DNA of 21,090 bases from Streptomyces chattanoogensis (GTDB lineage: Bacteria; Actinomycetota; Actinomycetes; Streptomycetales; Streptomycetaceae). The stretch's first letter is position 1. Each line of letters begins with the position of its first letter. Where the stretch lies: contig NZ_LGKG01000187.1 of NCBI RefSeq assembly GCF_001294335.1, positions 1 through 21,090 on the forward strand. The letters run 5' to 3'. Below are positions 1 through 7,310 of this stretch, one piece after another. The position numbers and the translations under genes were made by a program. A model generated the notes under the pieces. It had not been told where the DNA came from. It worked only from the letters and a program-made list of their open reading frames with translations, and ran no database searches.

Positions 1-10
1 GAGCGGGAAC

Positions 11-183
11 TGCGGCGGCAAGCCGCCGCAGAGTGAAGGCTTCCGCTGCGCTCCAGCCTTGGCTCCGCTGACGCTCCGCCAAATTCCCCCGCAAGCGGGG
101 GAATTGAATTCCGCAAGCGGAATTCTAAAGACGTGTCAATTCACGCTTCGCGCGAATTGTGAAGTCCCCGCAAGCGGGGACTT
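11..183. repeat. Cluster of six to seven adjacent hairpins (telomere-like palindromes)
   Basis: Inverted repeats follow each other almost without gaps. Stems are at 11-19/22-30, 36-41/55-60, 61-63/78-80 with inner pairs, 82-92/95-105, 106-114/117-125, 137-142/154-159 and 162-171/174-183. Four have the same centre, GCAAGC (an AA between perfect stems). The 36-60 arm has GC-TGC-GC in its loop, and the 137-159 arm has CGC-TTC-GCG. TGC and TTC triloops on the left-end 5' strand are typical of Streptomyces telomere palindromes, which let the single-stranded end fold for terminal patching. A TtrA-like helicase starts 400 bp inward, as at several streptomycete ends. The palindromes are seen directly; the telomere reading is inference, because the sequence may continue leftward. 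A hairpin-rich intergenic repeat is the alternative. Confidence 0.6.
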
Positions 184-202
184 GTTGGCTGGCTGTGAGG
201 GG

Positions 203-497
203 CGGTGCATCACGTGCGGGCCTGTGTAGTGCTTGGGATTCCCAGCCTCCACCCCAGCAACGGAGGTGACGGCCCGTCGGCCCGATCGGGCGCCGGCCCC
301 ACTGCAGTGACGGGCTCCGCTGCACTCCACCCGAACCTCTCCCCCACCCACGAAACCGCCTCGACACGTTCACCAACGCCCTGCCAGCATACAGGACAAG
401 GGGCGTCCATGGGTGAGATTGAGTCATGCGTAACCCCTGAGGGTGAAGTTGGCACGCGGTGATGCATCACGGGTCGGCGCTGTGTAGAGTCTGGGGT
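203..497. repeat. Imperfect ~34-bp direct repeat pair in the leader of the first helicase gene
   Basis: Two related stretches at about 205-237 and 462-496 both contain TGCATCACG, then TGTGTAG 17 or 18 bases later, then TTGGG or CTGGG. They lie in the same orientation about 257 bp apart, and the second ends about 90 bp before the helicase start. The rest of 190-585 shows no credible coding sequence on either strand. The repeats could be duplicated promoters (TGTGTAGT/TGTGTAGA as -10-like boxes), regulator sites, or the scar of a short duplication. The sequence similarity is seen; the function is not known. Confidence 0.4.
459..470. promoter_or_regulatory. Perfect 12-bp palindrome, possible operator
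   Basis: GTGATGCATCAC is a perfect palindrome lying 115 bp before the ATG of the helicase gene and about 10 bp before the -10-like TGTAGAGT at 483-490. Its position would suit a dimeric repressor. The upstream repeat copy keeps only GTGCATCAC (205-213). No cognate regulator is seen in the window, so the operator role is a guess. Confidence 0.25.
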
Positions 498-585
498 CAG
501 ACACCACATCCTCAGCGCCGTGCACCTCGCGCCGGATTCCCTTTCTGATTACGTGCCGCATTCCGCGAAGAGGAGAACACGGGGC

Positions 586-2967
586 ATGGCCGTGAAACTG
601 CGTGACCATCAGATCGAGGCAGTTGCCGCCATTGTGCGCGGTCTCGATATTCCGCCGGGCGGTATTCCCGTCGATGGCCTGCGCGGTCAGGTGCACGCCG
701 CGTGTGGGACGGGAAAGACCATCATTGCGGCGGCGTCGGCGAAGCGGCTTGTCCCCAAGGGCCGCATTCTCGTGCTGGTGCCGACGCTGGACCTTCTGAC
801 CCAGACGGTGCAGGCGTGGCATGCGGCCGGGCATACGGGGCCGGCGGTTGCGGTGTGCTCGCTCCAGGACGACCCGGAGCTGTGGAACCTCAAGGTGCGC
901 TCCACCACGAACCCTGTGCAGCTGGCTCTGTGGCACGGCCAGGGGCCCGTCACCATCTTCGGGACGTACGCCAGCCTCAGTGTCCTGGCGGAGGCGTTCG
1001 AGGGCGCCTACGGGCAGCAGCTGGCGCCGATGGACCTCACGGTGGTCGATGAGGCCCACCGAACTTCGGGCTCGATGGGTAAGGCGTGGGCCGACGTCCA
1101 CAACCAGGGCGTCATCCCCTCGCGCCGCCGGCTGTACCTGACGGCGACACCGCGGATCTGGGAGGAGCGCCTCAACCGTGAGGTCGCCGAAGGGGTGCGC
1201 GACCCGCTGCCGCGCGAGATGGCGGCCTCCATGGACGACGAGAAGGTCTTCGGGCCCGTCCTCTACAAGCTCTCGCTCGCGTCAGCCGTCTCGCGCGGGT
1301 TGCTTGCGCGGTACCAGATCATCGTCCTGGAGCTGAAGGACCCGGTCGTCACGCCCGAGCGGCTGATGGGCGAGGAACGGCACACCGAGGAGGTCCGCGG
1401 GCAGCGCCTCGGAGCCCTCCAGGCCGCGCTCCTGCACACCATGGCGCAGCACAACCTCAGCACGTGCATCACCTTCCACCACCGGACGATAGAGGCGCAG
1501 GCGTACGCGGAGGGCCTTGAGCGCGTTGCGGCGAAGCTGCACGCCAACGAGCCCGAGAAGTACCCGGCGAAGATCTGGGTGGACTGGCTGTGCGGTGAGC
1601 ACGTCCCGGAGCGCCGGCGGGAAGTGCTGGGCGGCTTCGGTACGACGGCGCGGCGGGCGGTGCTTTCGAACTGTCGCGTTTTGGGGGAAGGCGTCGATAT
1701 CAGAGCGGTGGATAGTGTCGCTCTTTTGGACCCCAAGGGCGCACCGCATGACATCGTTCAGGCCATCGGCCGGGCTCTCCGTCAAAAGCCGGGAGAGGGA
1801 AAACTTGCCTCTTTGATCGTGCCGGTGTTCCTTCAGCCCGGTGAGAAGCCGGAAGACATGTTCACCTCGGGATCGTACCGGCCTTTGGTGAAGGTCCTTG
1901 AAGCTCTGCGTGCTCACGATGAAGAGGCCATCGAGCTGCTGGCGATTCCGCAGGAGCCGCAGAAGGACGTCGCGCAGCCGTCCACCCATATCGGTCCGCC
2001 GCCCGAGGAAGGCGAGGACGAATCCCGTCTACTACTGCGTTTTGCCGCTCCGCGTGACCCGGCGATGGTCGCGGACTGGGTGAGCTTCAACGTGATCGAC
2101 ACCGAGCGGCAGGACTGGGCGCGCGGCTGGGCGAAGCTGAAGGCGTACGTCGAGCGGGTCGGGAGCGCGAGGGTGCCGTACGGGCACCGGGAGGGTGCGA
2201 CACCCCTTGGGCAGTGGGTGGCGGAGCAGCGGCGTGCCTACGGGGCCGGGGAGATGAGCGGGCAGCGCGCGCAGCGGCTGGAGCGGCTCGGCATGGTGTG
2301 GTCGGTGGCCGATGAGCGGTTCCAGGAGAACCTTCAGGCCGCGAAGGCGTACTACGACCAGCACTGGACACTGTGCGCGCCCCGCACCGCGACCATGCTG
2401 GACAAGCCGATCGGGCAATGGCTGTCCAACCTGCGCCGCCCGGGTGCGCTGGCCGGCAAGGCGGAGTGGGAAGCCGCGTTGAAGGAGATCGACGAGGACT
2501 GGAACCCGTCGTGGCCGGCCGAGTGGCAACGGCACTACGCGGTGGTGCGGGAGATGCTCGCGGAGGAGACCATCCTCGCGTACGTCGAACCGGGCGTCAC
2601 CGTGCACGGGATGGACATCGGTAAATGGCTGGCCCGGCAGCGCAAGCCCGAGGTGTGGGCGGCCCTGTCTGACGGGCAGCGCGAGCGCTTGAGGGCCGTC
2701 GGTATCGTCCCGCACGCTCCGGAGATGAAGGAGGCAGCGAAGCCGTCCAGAACGCCCGTGAGCGCCTTCGAGCGGGGCGTGGCGGCCCTCGCCCAGTACA
2801 AGGCCCGCACCGGCTCTCTGACCGTCTCCAGGGCCCACGTCGAGCGGCTCGATGACGGCACTGAGGTCAAACTCGGCGTGTTCCTGTCGAACACGAAGTC
2901 GAGGCGCGCGAAGCTCACCGAGGACAGGCGGCAGGTGCTGGCTGAGCTGGGCCTGGACTGGGCTTGA
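586..2967 (+). CDS. DEAH-box SF2 helicase with helicase-associated (HA) repeats, TtrA-like
   Basis: A 793-residue protein predicted to be an ATP-dependent nucleic-acid translocase. From the ATG at 586, motif I is ACGTGKT (39-45), Ia VPTLDLLTQT (65-74), II DEAH (155-158), III LTATPR (185-190), V GEGVDI (367-372) and VI QAIGRALRQ (392-400). The C-terminal half (about 505-793) holds about four helicase-associated repeats with the LGQWVAEQRRAY / IGKWLARQRK pattern and tryptophan-rich linkers. The ATG at 586 is chosen because AGGAG at 571-575 precedes it; an in-frame GTG at 520 lacks a ribosome site. The family includes TtrA of Streptomyces chromosome and linear-plasmid ends, but similar helicases also occur internally. 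Codons 361-448 (1666-1930) use many ctt, ttg, gtt, tgt, aga and aaa codons that are scarce elsewhere in the gene, suggesting a mosaic segment. The stop lies 23 bp from the convergent tnpC. Confidence 0.9.
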   Translation: MAVKLRDHQIEAVAAIVRGLDIPPGGIPVDGLRGQVHAACGTGKTIIAAASAKRLVPKGRILVLVPTLDLLTQTVQAWHAAGHTGPAVAVCSLQDDPELWNLKVRSTTNPVQLALWHGQGPVTIFGTYASLSVLAEAFEGAYGQQLAPMDLTVVDEAHRTSGSMGKAWADVHNQGVIPSRRRLYLTATPRIWEERLNREVAEGVRDPLPREMAASMDDEKVFGPVLYKLSLASAVSRGLLARYQIIVLELKDPVVTPERLMGEERHTEEVRGQRLGALQAALLHTMAQHNLSTCITFHHRTIEAQAYAEGLERVAAKLHANEPEKYPAKIWVDWLCGEHVPERRREVLGGFGTTARRAVLSNCRVLGEGVDIRAVDSVALLDPKGAPHDIVQAIGRALRQKPGEGKLASLIVPVFLQPGEKPEDMFTSGSYRPLVKVLEALRAHDEEAIELLAIPQEPQKDVAQPSTHIGPPPEEGEDESRLLLRFAAPRDPAMVADWVSFNVIDTERQDWARGWAKLKAYVERVGSARVPYGHREGATPLGQWVAEQRRAYGAGEMSGQRAQRLERLGMVWSVADERFQENLQAAKAYYDQHWTLCAPRTATMLDKPIGQWLSNLRRPGALAGKAEWEAALKEIDEDWNPSWPAEWQRHYAVVREMLAEETILAYVEPGVTVHGMDIGKWLARQRKPEVWAALSDGQRERLRAVGIVPHAPEMKEAAKPSRTPVSAFERGVAALAQYKARTGSLTVSRAHVERLDDGTEVKLGVFLSNTKSRRAKLTEDRRQVLAELGLDWA

Positions 2968-2984
2968 GCTGGGCGCCGCGGGGG

Positions 2985-2994
2985 CGGCTGTCAC
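2985..2994 (+). repeat. 10-bp inverted repeat, tnpC-side copy
   Basis: CGGCTGTCAC reads inward here and overlaps the tnpC stop codon. The same ten bases read inward on the minus strand at 7272-7281, on the other side of the trio. This could be a recombinase-binding site or terminal repeat; it is short enough that chance is possible. Confidence 0.35.
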
Positions 2995-3560
2995 TGGGCG
3001 GTGGTGTTCTCGGTGCGGATCATGCGGCGCAGGCTGGTGCGAGCCGCTGCGAGGTCGTCTTCGAGCCCGGTGAGGCGGTCGCGCAGGGCGGTGTTTTCTT
3101 CGGTGGCCTGTTGGAGTTGGTCGGCGAGCTGGTGGTTGTCGCGGGTGAGTTTGTCGATCCGCAAGGTGAGGTCGGGGGCGTGGAGGGCGTCGAGTTGCTG
3201 GCCGAGCTGGTGGCGGAGCGCGTTGCTCAGGCGGTCGCGTTCCTGGCGGAGGTCTTTGATCTCTTCGCGGGCGAGGTCTAGTTCGGCGCGCAGGCTTGCT
3301 GGGTTGGGAGCGGATCCTGGTAGGGGTGGGGTGGCGGGGGTGTGGGTCTGGCGGTTGCGGGCGGCGTGGATGTGTTCCCGGATGCCCTCGGTGTAGGTGA
3401 GCCAGGTGGAGACACCTGCGGTGCGGGCGACGGCGGCGTGGCTGATCTTGTGGCCGTCTCGTTCGAGGGCGGCGAGGGCTTCAAGGACACGCTGGCGTTT
3501 GTCGAGGCTGTCACGGCGGCGGGCCCGGGCGATGACAGCGGAGTTGCCCTGTCGGTTCAT
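2991..3560 (-). CDS. tnpC: Tn554 TnpC-like / DUF6262-type protein
   Basis: A 189-residue protein that probably assists the two upstream recombinases, as TnpC does in Tn554, where it influences efficiency and orientation of transposition. The N-terminal ~70 residues are basic and contain a helix-turn-helix-like stretch (ISHAAVARTAGVSTWLTYTE). From about residue 100 a long charged coiled coil follows, with heptads such as LAREEIKDLRQERDRL and a second segment up to the end. The ATG at 3560 overlaps the tnpB stop as ATGA, which fixes the start and implies translational coupling; the frame is open further upstream but that extension lies inside tnpB. It is longer than the ~125-residue Tn554 TnpC. 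It is the last gene of the trio and converges on the helicase stop. Confidence 0.75.
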   Translation of the reverse strand: MNRQGNSAVIARARRRDSLDKRQRVLEALAALERDGHKISHAAVARTAGVSTWLTYTEGIREHIHAARNRQTHTPATPPLPGSAPNPASLRAELDLAREEIKDLRQERDRLSNALRHQLGQQLDALHAPDLTLRIDKLTRDNHQLADQLQQATEENTALRDRLTGLEDDLAAARTSLRRMIRTENTTAQ

Positions 3561-6058
3561 GACGGTGGTTCCTGAGTGCGGTCGACGACGGTGAGTGGAA
3601 GCAGGGTGTGGCCGCTGGCTGCTCTGGCTTTGCGCAGGATGGTGCTGGCGTGTTCGATCTCTTCGCGCTCGCCTGCGGGTAGGGCTGCCAGGCGGTTTTT
3701 CATGCGGTGGACGACCTGTTCGTAGGCGGTGATCTGGGCGGTGAGGGTGGTGATGATGAAGTCGGCCGCGCCCATGGCCCGGGCGGTCTCCCGATCGGCA
3801 CGCAGTTCGTTGATGTGCTGCTCGATAGCGGGGAGGTAGGAGGGGTCGGGGCGGTAGTAGCCGCAGCCGGCGCACTGGAAGCGGAGCGGGCAGGCGTCTC
3901 CCCCGGCTTTGACGTTGCTGGGTTCGGTGCAGCCGCCGTAGGGGACTGCCACGGAGCGCAGCTCGTAGCTGCTGGGGGAACTGGGGGCGGAGTGTCCGAG
4001 GCGGTCGACGACCTGGGTGCTCAAGGAGGTGACGGCGGCGCGTTTGCGTTTGAGGGAGACCTGGTAGTAGCGCTGGGTCATGGCGATGGAGTGGTGGTCC
4101 ATCAGCTCGCGCAGCACGTCCACGGGGGTTCCTGCGTCGGCGTGGCGCTGGGCGTAGGAGTGGCGGAAGGCGTAGGGGTAGATCAGGGTCCGGTCGAAAG
4201 GAAGAGCGGTGCCGTCCGTGTCGACGCCTTCGGTGCGCAGGGCGGGCAGGGAGTTGACCCACAGGCGCAGGGTCTCGCTGATGTAGTTGGCGCCCAGGTG
4301 TGGGGCGCTGCTGTAGGCGCTCAGGGCGGGAAAGAGGTAGGCGTCGCCGTCGGCGGGGAGCTGGAGGTGGCTGCGGCGGGCTTGCCAGGTGCGGATGGCC
4401 TGGGCGGTGGATTCGGTGATGGGCAGGTGTCTGCGGTGGCGGCGCCGTTTGTGGTTGTTCCAGATCAGTGAGGTCTGCCCGCGGTCGGTCTCCAGGCAGT
4501 CGCGGGGCAGGGAGGCGATCTCCAGAGGGCGGCGGCCGGTGTCTCTGAGCAGGATGTAGATGGTCTGGTAGAGCAGTTGCAGGTCGGCGGTGGGGACATC
4601 GCGGCGGCCTTGGACGTCTCCGAGGCCGAGGGTGTGCAGGTGGGCGTCGAGCTGACGGATGACCGATTCGGGGATGGCTTTGCCGATGTTGTCCTCGTCT
4701 GTTTCTTCCAGGCGGATGCGGTGCTCGACGGGGTCGCGGGTGAACGCTCGCGCGAGGGTGTCGAGATGTCCGGAGCGGCGGCCGTAGTCGATCAGCTGGA
4801 AGAAACAGCCGGCGAGCGTGCGCCGCTGGGAGGAGCGGTAGGCGGTTCCGTCGCGTCGGAGCGCAGTGCGGAAGGCATCGACGACAGCGGAGGCATCGGT
4901 GAAGTGCAGCGCTGCCGGGTCGAGACCTTCCCCCGGTCGCTGGGCCAGCGTTCGGGAGGCGATGACCACGGCGCGCATCGTGTTGGAGAAGGTGTCGGTG
5001 CGCGGGGAACTGCTGGTGGCCCAGTGGCGCATCAGCTCGCGGAGCCAGGGCTGGCGGATGGTGCGCAGGTCCGTGGTGCCGGGCATGCGGCGGGGCCGGG
5101 ATCCGTTCGTCGTGCGCAGGCCGATGGCGCGCAGGTCAAGGACGTCCGGGTCGGCGAAGGGGCGGCCGGAGAACTCTTCGAAGGCGCCGTGGACGGCTGT
5201 CCGCAGCCGCTTGAGGGTTCTGACTGCGCCGGCGTGAGGGCTGGTCAGGCGTGCCGGGCCGGTGTCTTCGGTCAGGAGTGTGGTGGCGCTCGTGAGGTCG
5301 CGTACCAGGCTGCGAATGCGGTGGGGTTCCAGAGTGCGGGTCCACTGGTCCGTCTGCTGCAGGGCGTAGAGGGTCTCATGGCGCAGCAGGTCGTTCAGGG
5401 CGAGCAGGCTGAACTGGTGTGTGTCCAGGTAGGGGGGCTGCTGAGGGGCCCACTGGTGGACGTCAGTGCGTTTCGTGCGATTGTCCTGGCTCCATTGGCG
5501 GGCGTGGTAGTTGCATAGTCCACGGGAGTTGTAGGCGGGGCTTGGGCAGGTGGGGACCAGGCAGGGGATTGTTTCGGTGAAGGGCTGGGCACGGTCGCGC
5601 AGCCATGCTTGCTCGGTTCCTTTGGCTGCGTGGTACTTCCAGGCGTTGTAGTGGGTGGCGCACATGTCGTTGCAGTGGCGGGGGCGGATGCACCGCACGT
5701 CGCCGCGGATGATGGAGCACTGGGCGGTCACCATGCCGCGGGCGCTGCGTTCGCGGGCAGGTGTGAAGGTCATGGCGAAGGTGTCGGGGTCCTGGCTGTC
5801 CGCTCGTAGGTGCTCCGCGCACAGGGTGCAGAAGACGTTGCCGGAGATGACCACCTGGTCACATCGCCGGGTCCGGCAGGTCGAGGACGAGGTACGTGGG
5901 CTGTCCAGGTCACCGGTGAACAGCCAGTGGCGCGCGTCCCACTCCCCCGGCCGCCAGTCGGGGTCGATGCGATCGGCCAGCCATGCCTTCCAGCCGGACG
6001 TCTCCCAGGTGGGCGCGGCCGGGAAGCGCAGCGGTGTCGGCTGCCCGGCGGCGCTCAC
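3557..6058 (-). CDS. tnpB: Tn554 TnpB-like tyrosine recombinase with Cys-rich N- and C-terminal regions
   Basis: An 833-residue site-specific recombinase, long for TnpB (about 630 residues in Tn554). The catalytic domain spans roughly 455-675, with Arg510 in TGRRPLE, Arg632/His633 in YAFRHS, His655 in LMDHH and the nucleophile Tyr664 in TQRYY. The first His of the usual HxxR box is Tyr629 here. The extra length is mostly N-terminal: residues 61-83, 114-136 and 166-185 each carry clustered cysteines ending in a CxxH knuckle (CAEH, CATH, CNYH), suggesting three zinc-binding units. Residues 710-732 hold another Cys cluster, typical of the TnpB C-terminus, followed by a helical region to about 790. 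The GTG start overlaps the tnpA stop (GTGA) and the stop overlaps tnpC (ATGA), so the trio is translated as a coupled unit. Confidence 0.85.
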   Translation of the reverse strand: MSAAGQPTPLRFPAAPTWETSGWKAWLADRIDPDWRPGEWDARHWLFTGDLDSPRTSSSTCRTRRCDQVVISGNVFCTLCAEHLRADSQDPDTFAMTFTPARERSARGMVTAQCSIIRGDVRCIRPRHCNDMCATHYNAWKYHAAKGTEQAWLRDRAQPFTETIPCLVPTCPSPAYNSRGLCNYHARQWSQDNRTKRTDVHQWAPQQPPYLDTHQFSLLALNDLLRHETLYALQQTDQWTRTLEPHRIRSLVRDLTSATTLLTEDTGPARLTSPHAGAVRTLKRLRTAVHGAFEEFSGRPFADPDVLDLRAIGLRTTNGSRPRRMPGTTDLRTIRQPWLRELMRHWATSSSPRTDTFSNTMRAVVIASRTLAQRPGEGLDPAALHFTDASAVVDAFRTALRRDGTAYRSSQRRTLAGCFFQLIDYGRRSGHLDTLARAFTRDPVEHRIRLEETDEDNIGKAIPESVIRQLDAHLHTLGLGDVQGRRDVPTADLQLLYQTIYILLRDTGRRPLEIASLPRDCLETDRGQTSLIWNNHKRRRHRRHLPITESTAQAIRTWQARRSHLQLPADGDAYLFPALSAYSSAPHLGANYISETLRLWVNSLPALRTEGVDTDGTALPFDRTLIYPYAFRHSYAQRHADAGTPVDVLRELMDHHSIAMTQRYYQVSLKRKRAAVTSLSTQVVDRLGHSAPSSPSSYELRSVAVPYGGCTEPSNVKAGGDACPLRFQCAGCGYYRPDPSYLPAIEQHINELRADRETARAMGAADFIITTLTAQITAYEQVVHRMKNRLAALPAGEREEIEHASTILRKARAASGHTLLPLTVVDRTQEPPS

Positions 6059-7227
6059 CTCAGGTCCCGCAGCGTCGCGACGCGCTCGACGGCCTGGCGT
6101 GTCTCGGTGTCACACACGTGCCGGTAGCGCTCCATCGACAGGGGCGAGAGGTGTCCCAGGAGGCGCTGGACGACGTCCCGGTCCACTCCGCTGCGCAGCC
6201 ACGTGGTCGCGGCGGAGTGGCGCAGCATGTGGGGGCGGAAGGGGTGGTCGGCTTCCCGGGCCAGGCGGTCGAACATGCCCTTGGTATTGGGGTAGGACAT
6301 CGGCCGGCCCACCGGCGGGCGGAAGAGGTTGACGAAGACCATGTCGCCGCCATCCGCGCCGGCGGTGTGGCGCTCGTACTGGTAGTCGGTGTACAGGCTG
6401 GTCAGGTCGGCGGTGACCGGCACGATCCGTGGAGAGCGGGACTTGGCCAGTGCGCGGTTGGGGTTGTCGGTGCGGTGGCGGACGTGCAGGTGAGGCCCTT
6501 CGGTACCGCACCCGAGAGCGCGGGAGGAAGCCAGCAGGTGCAGGTCGCTGCGGTGCAGCCCCAGCGCTTCGCCGATCCGCAGGCCGGTACAGGCCAGCAG
6601 AGCGATCAGGAACCGGTCGCGGGCCGAGCCTGCCAGAGCGAGCATCCTGGCGATCTGCTCGGGGCTGAGGTCCTGGTAGCCGGGGTCGGTGAACGCGAAC
6701 CGGAACGAGGCGGTGTCCACCGTACGCAACCGCCCGTCTTCCCCGGGGTCGTAGCCCGGCGGCAGGCAGAACAGGGTCTTCGGCTCGGACAGCAGCGCCA
6801 CCGTGGAAGGGGAGACCCAGCCATGGGCGGCGCCGAAGCGCAGGAAGTCGCTGACCACCGTCATCACGGCGTTCGCGGTTCCTTTGGAGCGATTCCGGGG
6901 CCGTGCGCCGCCGGTTCGTCGGCTGCGCAGCGGGAGCGGCTCGTTGATCAGCCACTGCTGCAGGCCCGACAGTCCGAGGAATCCCGGTGTGGCCCACTCC
7001 ATGGGGCGGGCGGCGCAGTAGTTCAGATACAGCGCCAGACGGCCGGCGTAGACCCGCTCGGTGTTCGGTGAGCGGTCCTTGCTGCGCAGCGAAGCCAAAT
7101 AAGCAGTGGCCTCGTGATGCAAGGCATAGGTGAGTGCATCGGCAACCACCCACCGTTCCAAGCCCGTTGCTGGAGAGAGACCGTTCCGCGATAAAGGAGT
7201 GCTCCACGTGCCGAACGTAACTGTCAC
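6055..7227 (-). CDS. tnpA: Tn554 TnpA-like tyrosine recombinase/integrase
   Basis: A 390-residue phage-integrase-family recombinase and first gene of the trio. The N-terminal part (about 30-145) looks like a SAM-like core-binding domain, starting near LRSKDRSPNTERVYAGRL. The catalytic domain (about 188-385) has Arg217 in CTGLRIGEAL, Lys262 as candidate for the beta-hairpin lysine, His333 and Arg336 in HMLRH, His359 in LLGH and the nucleophile Tyr368 in MERYRHV, so all key residues are present. The length matches Tn554 TnpA (361). The GTG at 7227 is the first start in the frame; its ribosome site is poor, and alternatives exist a few codons in. Upstream, 7228-7310 should contain the element's promoter and end. 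CTGTCACC at the start codon and GGTGACAG at 7271-7278 form an inverted pair that might be a recombinase or autoregulation site. Confidence 0.87.
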   Translation of the reverse strand: MTVTFGTWSTPLSRNGLSPATGLERWVVADALTYALHHEATAYLASLRSKDRSPNTERVYAGRLALYLNYCAARPMEWATPGFLGLSGLQQWLINEPLPLRSRRTGGARPRNRSKGTANAVMTVVSDFLRFGAAHGWVSPSTVALLSEPKTLFCLPPGYDPGEDGRLRTVDTASFRFAFTDPGYQDLSPEQIARMLALAGSARDRFLIALLACTGLRIGEALGLHRSDLHLLASSRALGCGTEGPHLHVRHRTDNPNRALAKSRSPRIVPVTADLTSLYTDYQYERHTAGADGGDMVFVNLFRPPVGRPMSYPNTKGMFDRLAREADHPFRPHMLRHSAATTWLRSGVDRDVVQRLLGHLSPLSMERYRHVCDTETRQAVERVATLRDLR

Positions 7228-7271
7228 CCAGTAGCAGCTGTATAGCGGTTAGCCCACGACCATCCCCGCAG

Positions 7272-7281
7272 GTGACAGCCG
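7272..7281 (-). repeat. 10-bp inverted repeat, tnpA-side copy
   Basis: This is the minus-strand copy of CGGCTGTCAC, 45 bp upstream of the tnpA start and about 30 bp inside the presumed helicase junction. CTGTCAC also occurs in plus orientation at 7221-7227, so this end carries two inverted copies and the tnpC end one. Recombinase binding is plausible but unproven. Confidence 0.35.
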
Positions 7282-7310
7282 GAACAAACGTCCCTCACAA
7301 TCCCCCACCT

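Noticed and set aside
1..190. CRISPR-like regular repeats
   Set aside because: Units are different palindromes without constant repeat and spacer lengths; this is a hairpin array.
3561..4262. Longer tnpC frame
   Set aside because: The upstream part is Arg/Pro/His-rich shadow of tnpB; the ATGA overlap at 3557-3560 marks the true start.
2991..7227. RIT element (three tyrosine recombinases in a row)
   Set aside because: The third gene is a small coiled-coil protein without catalytic residues, so the trio is Tn554-like.
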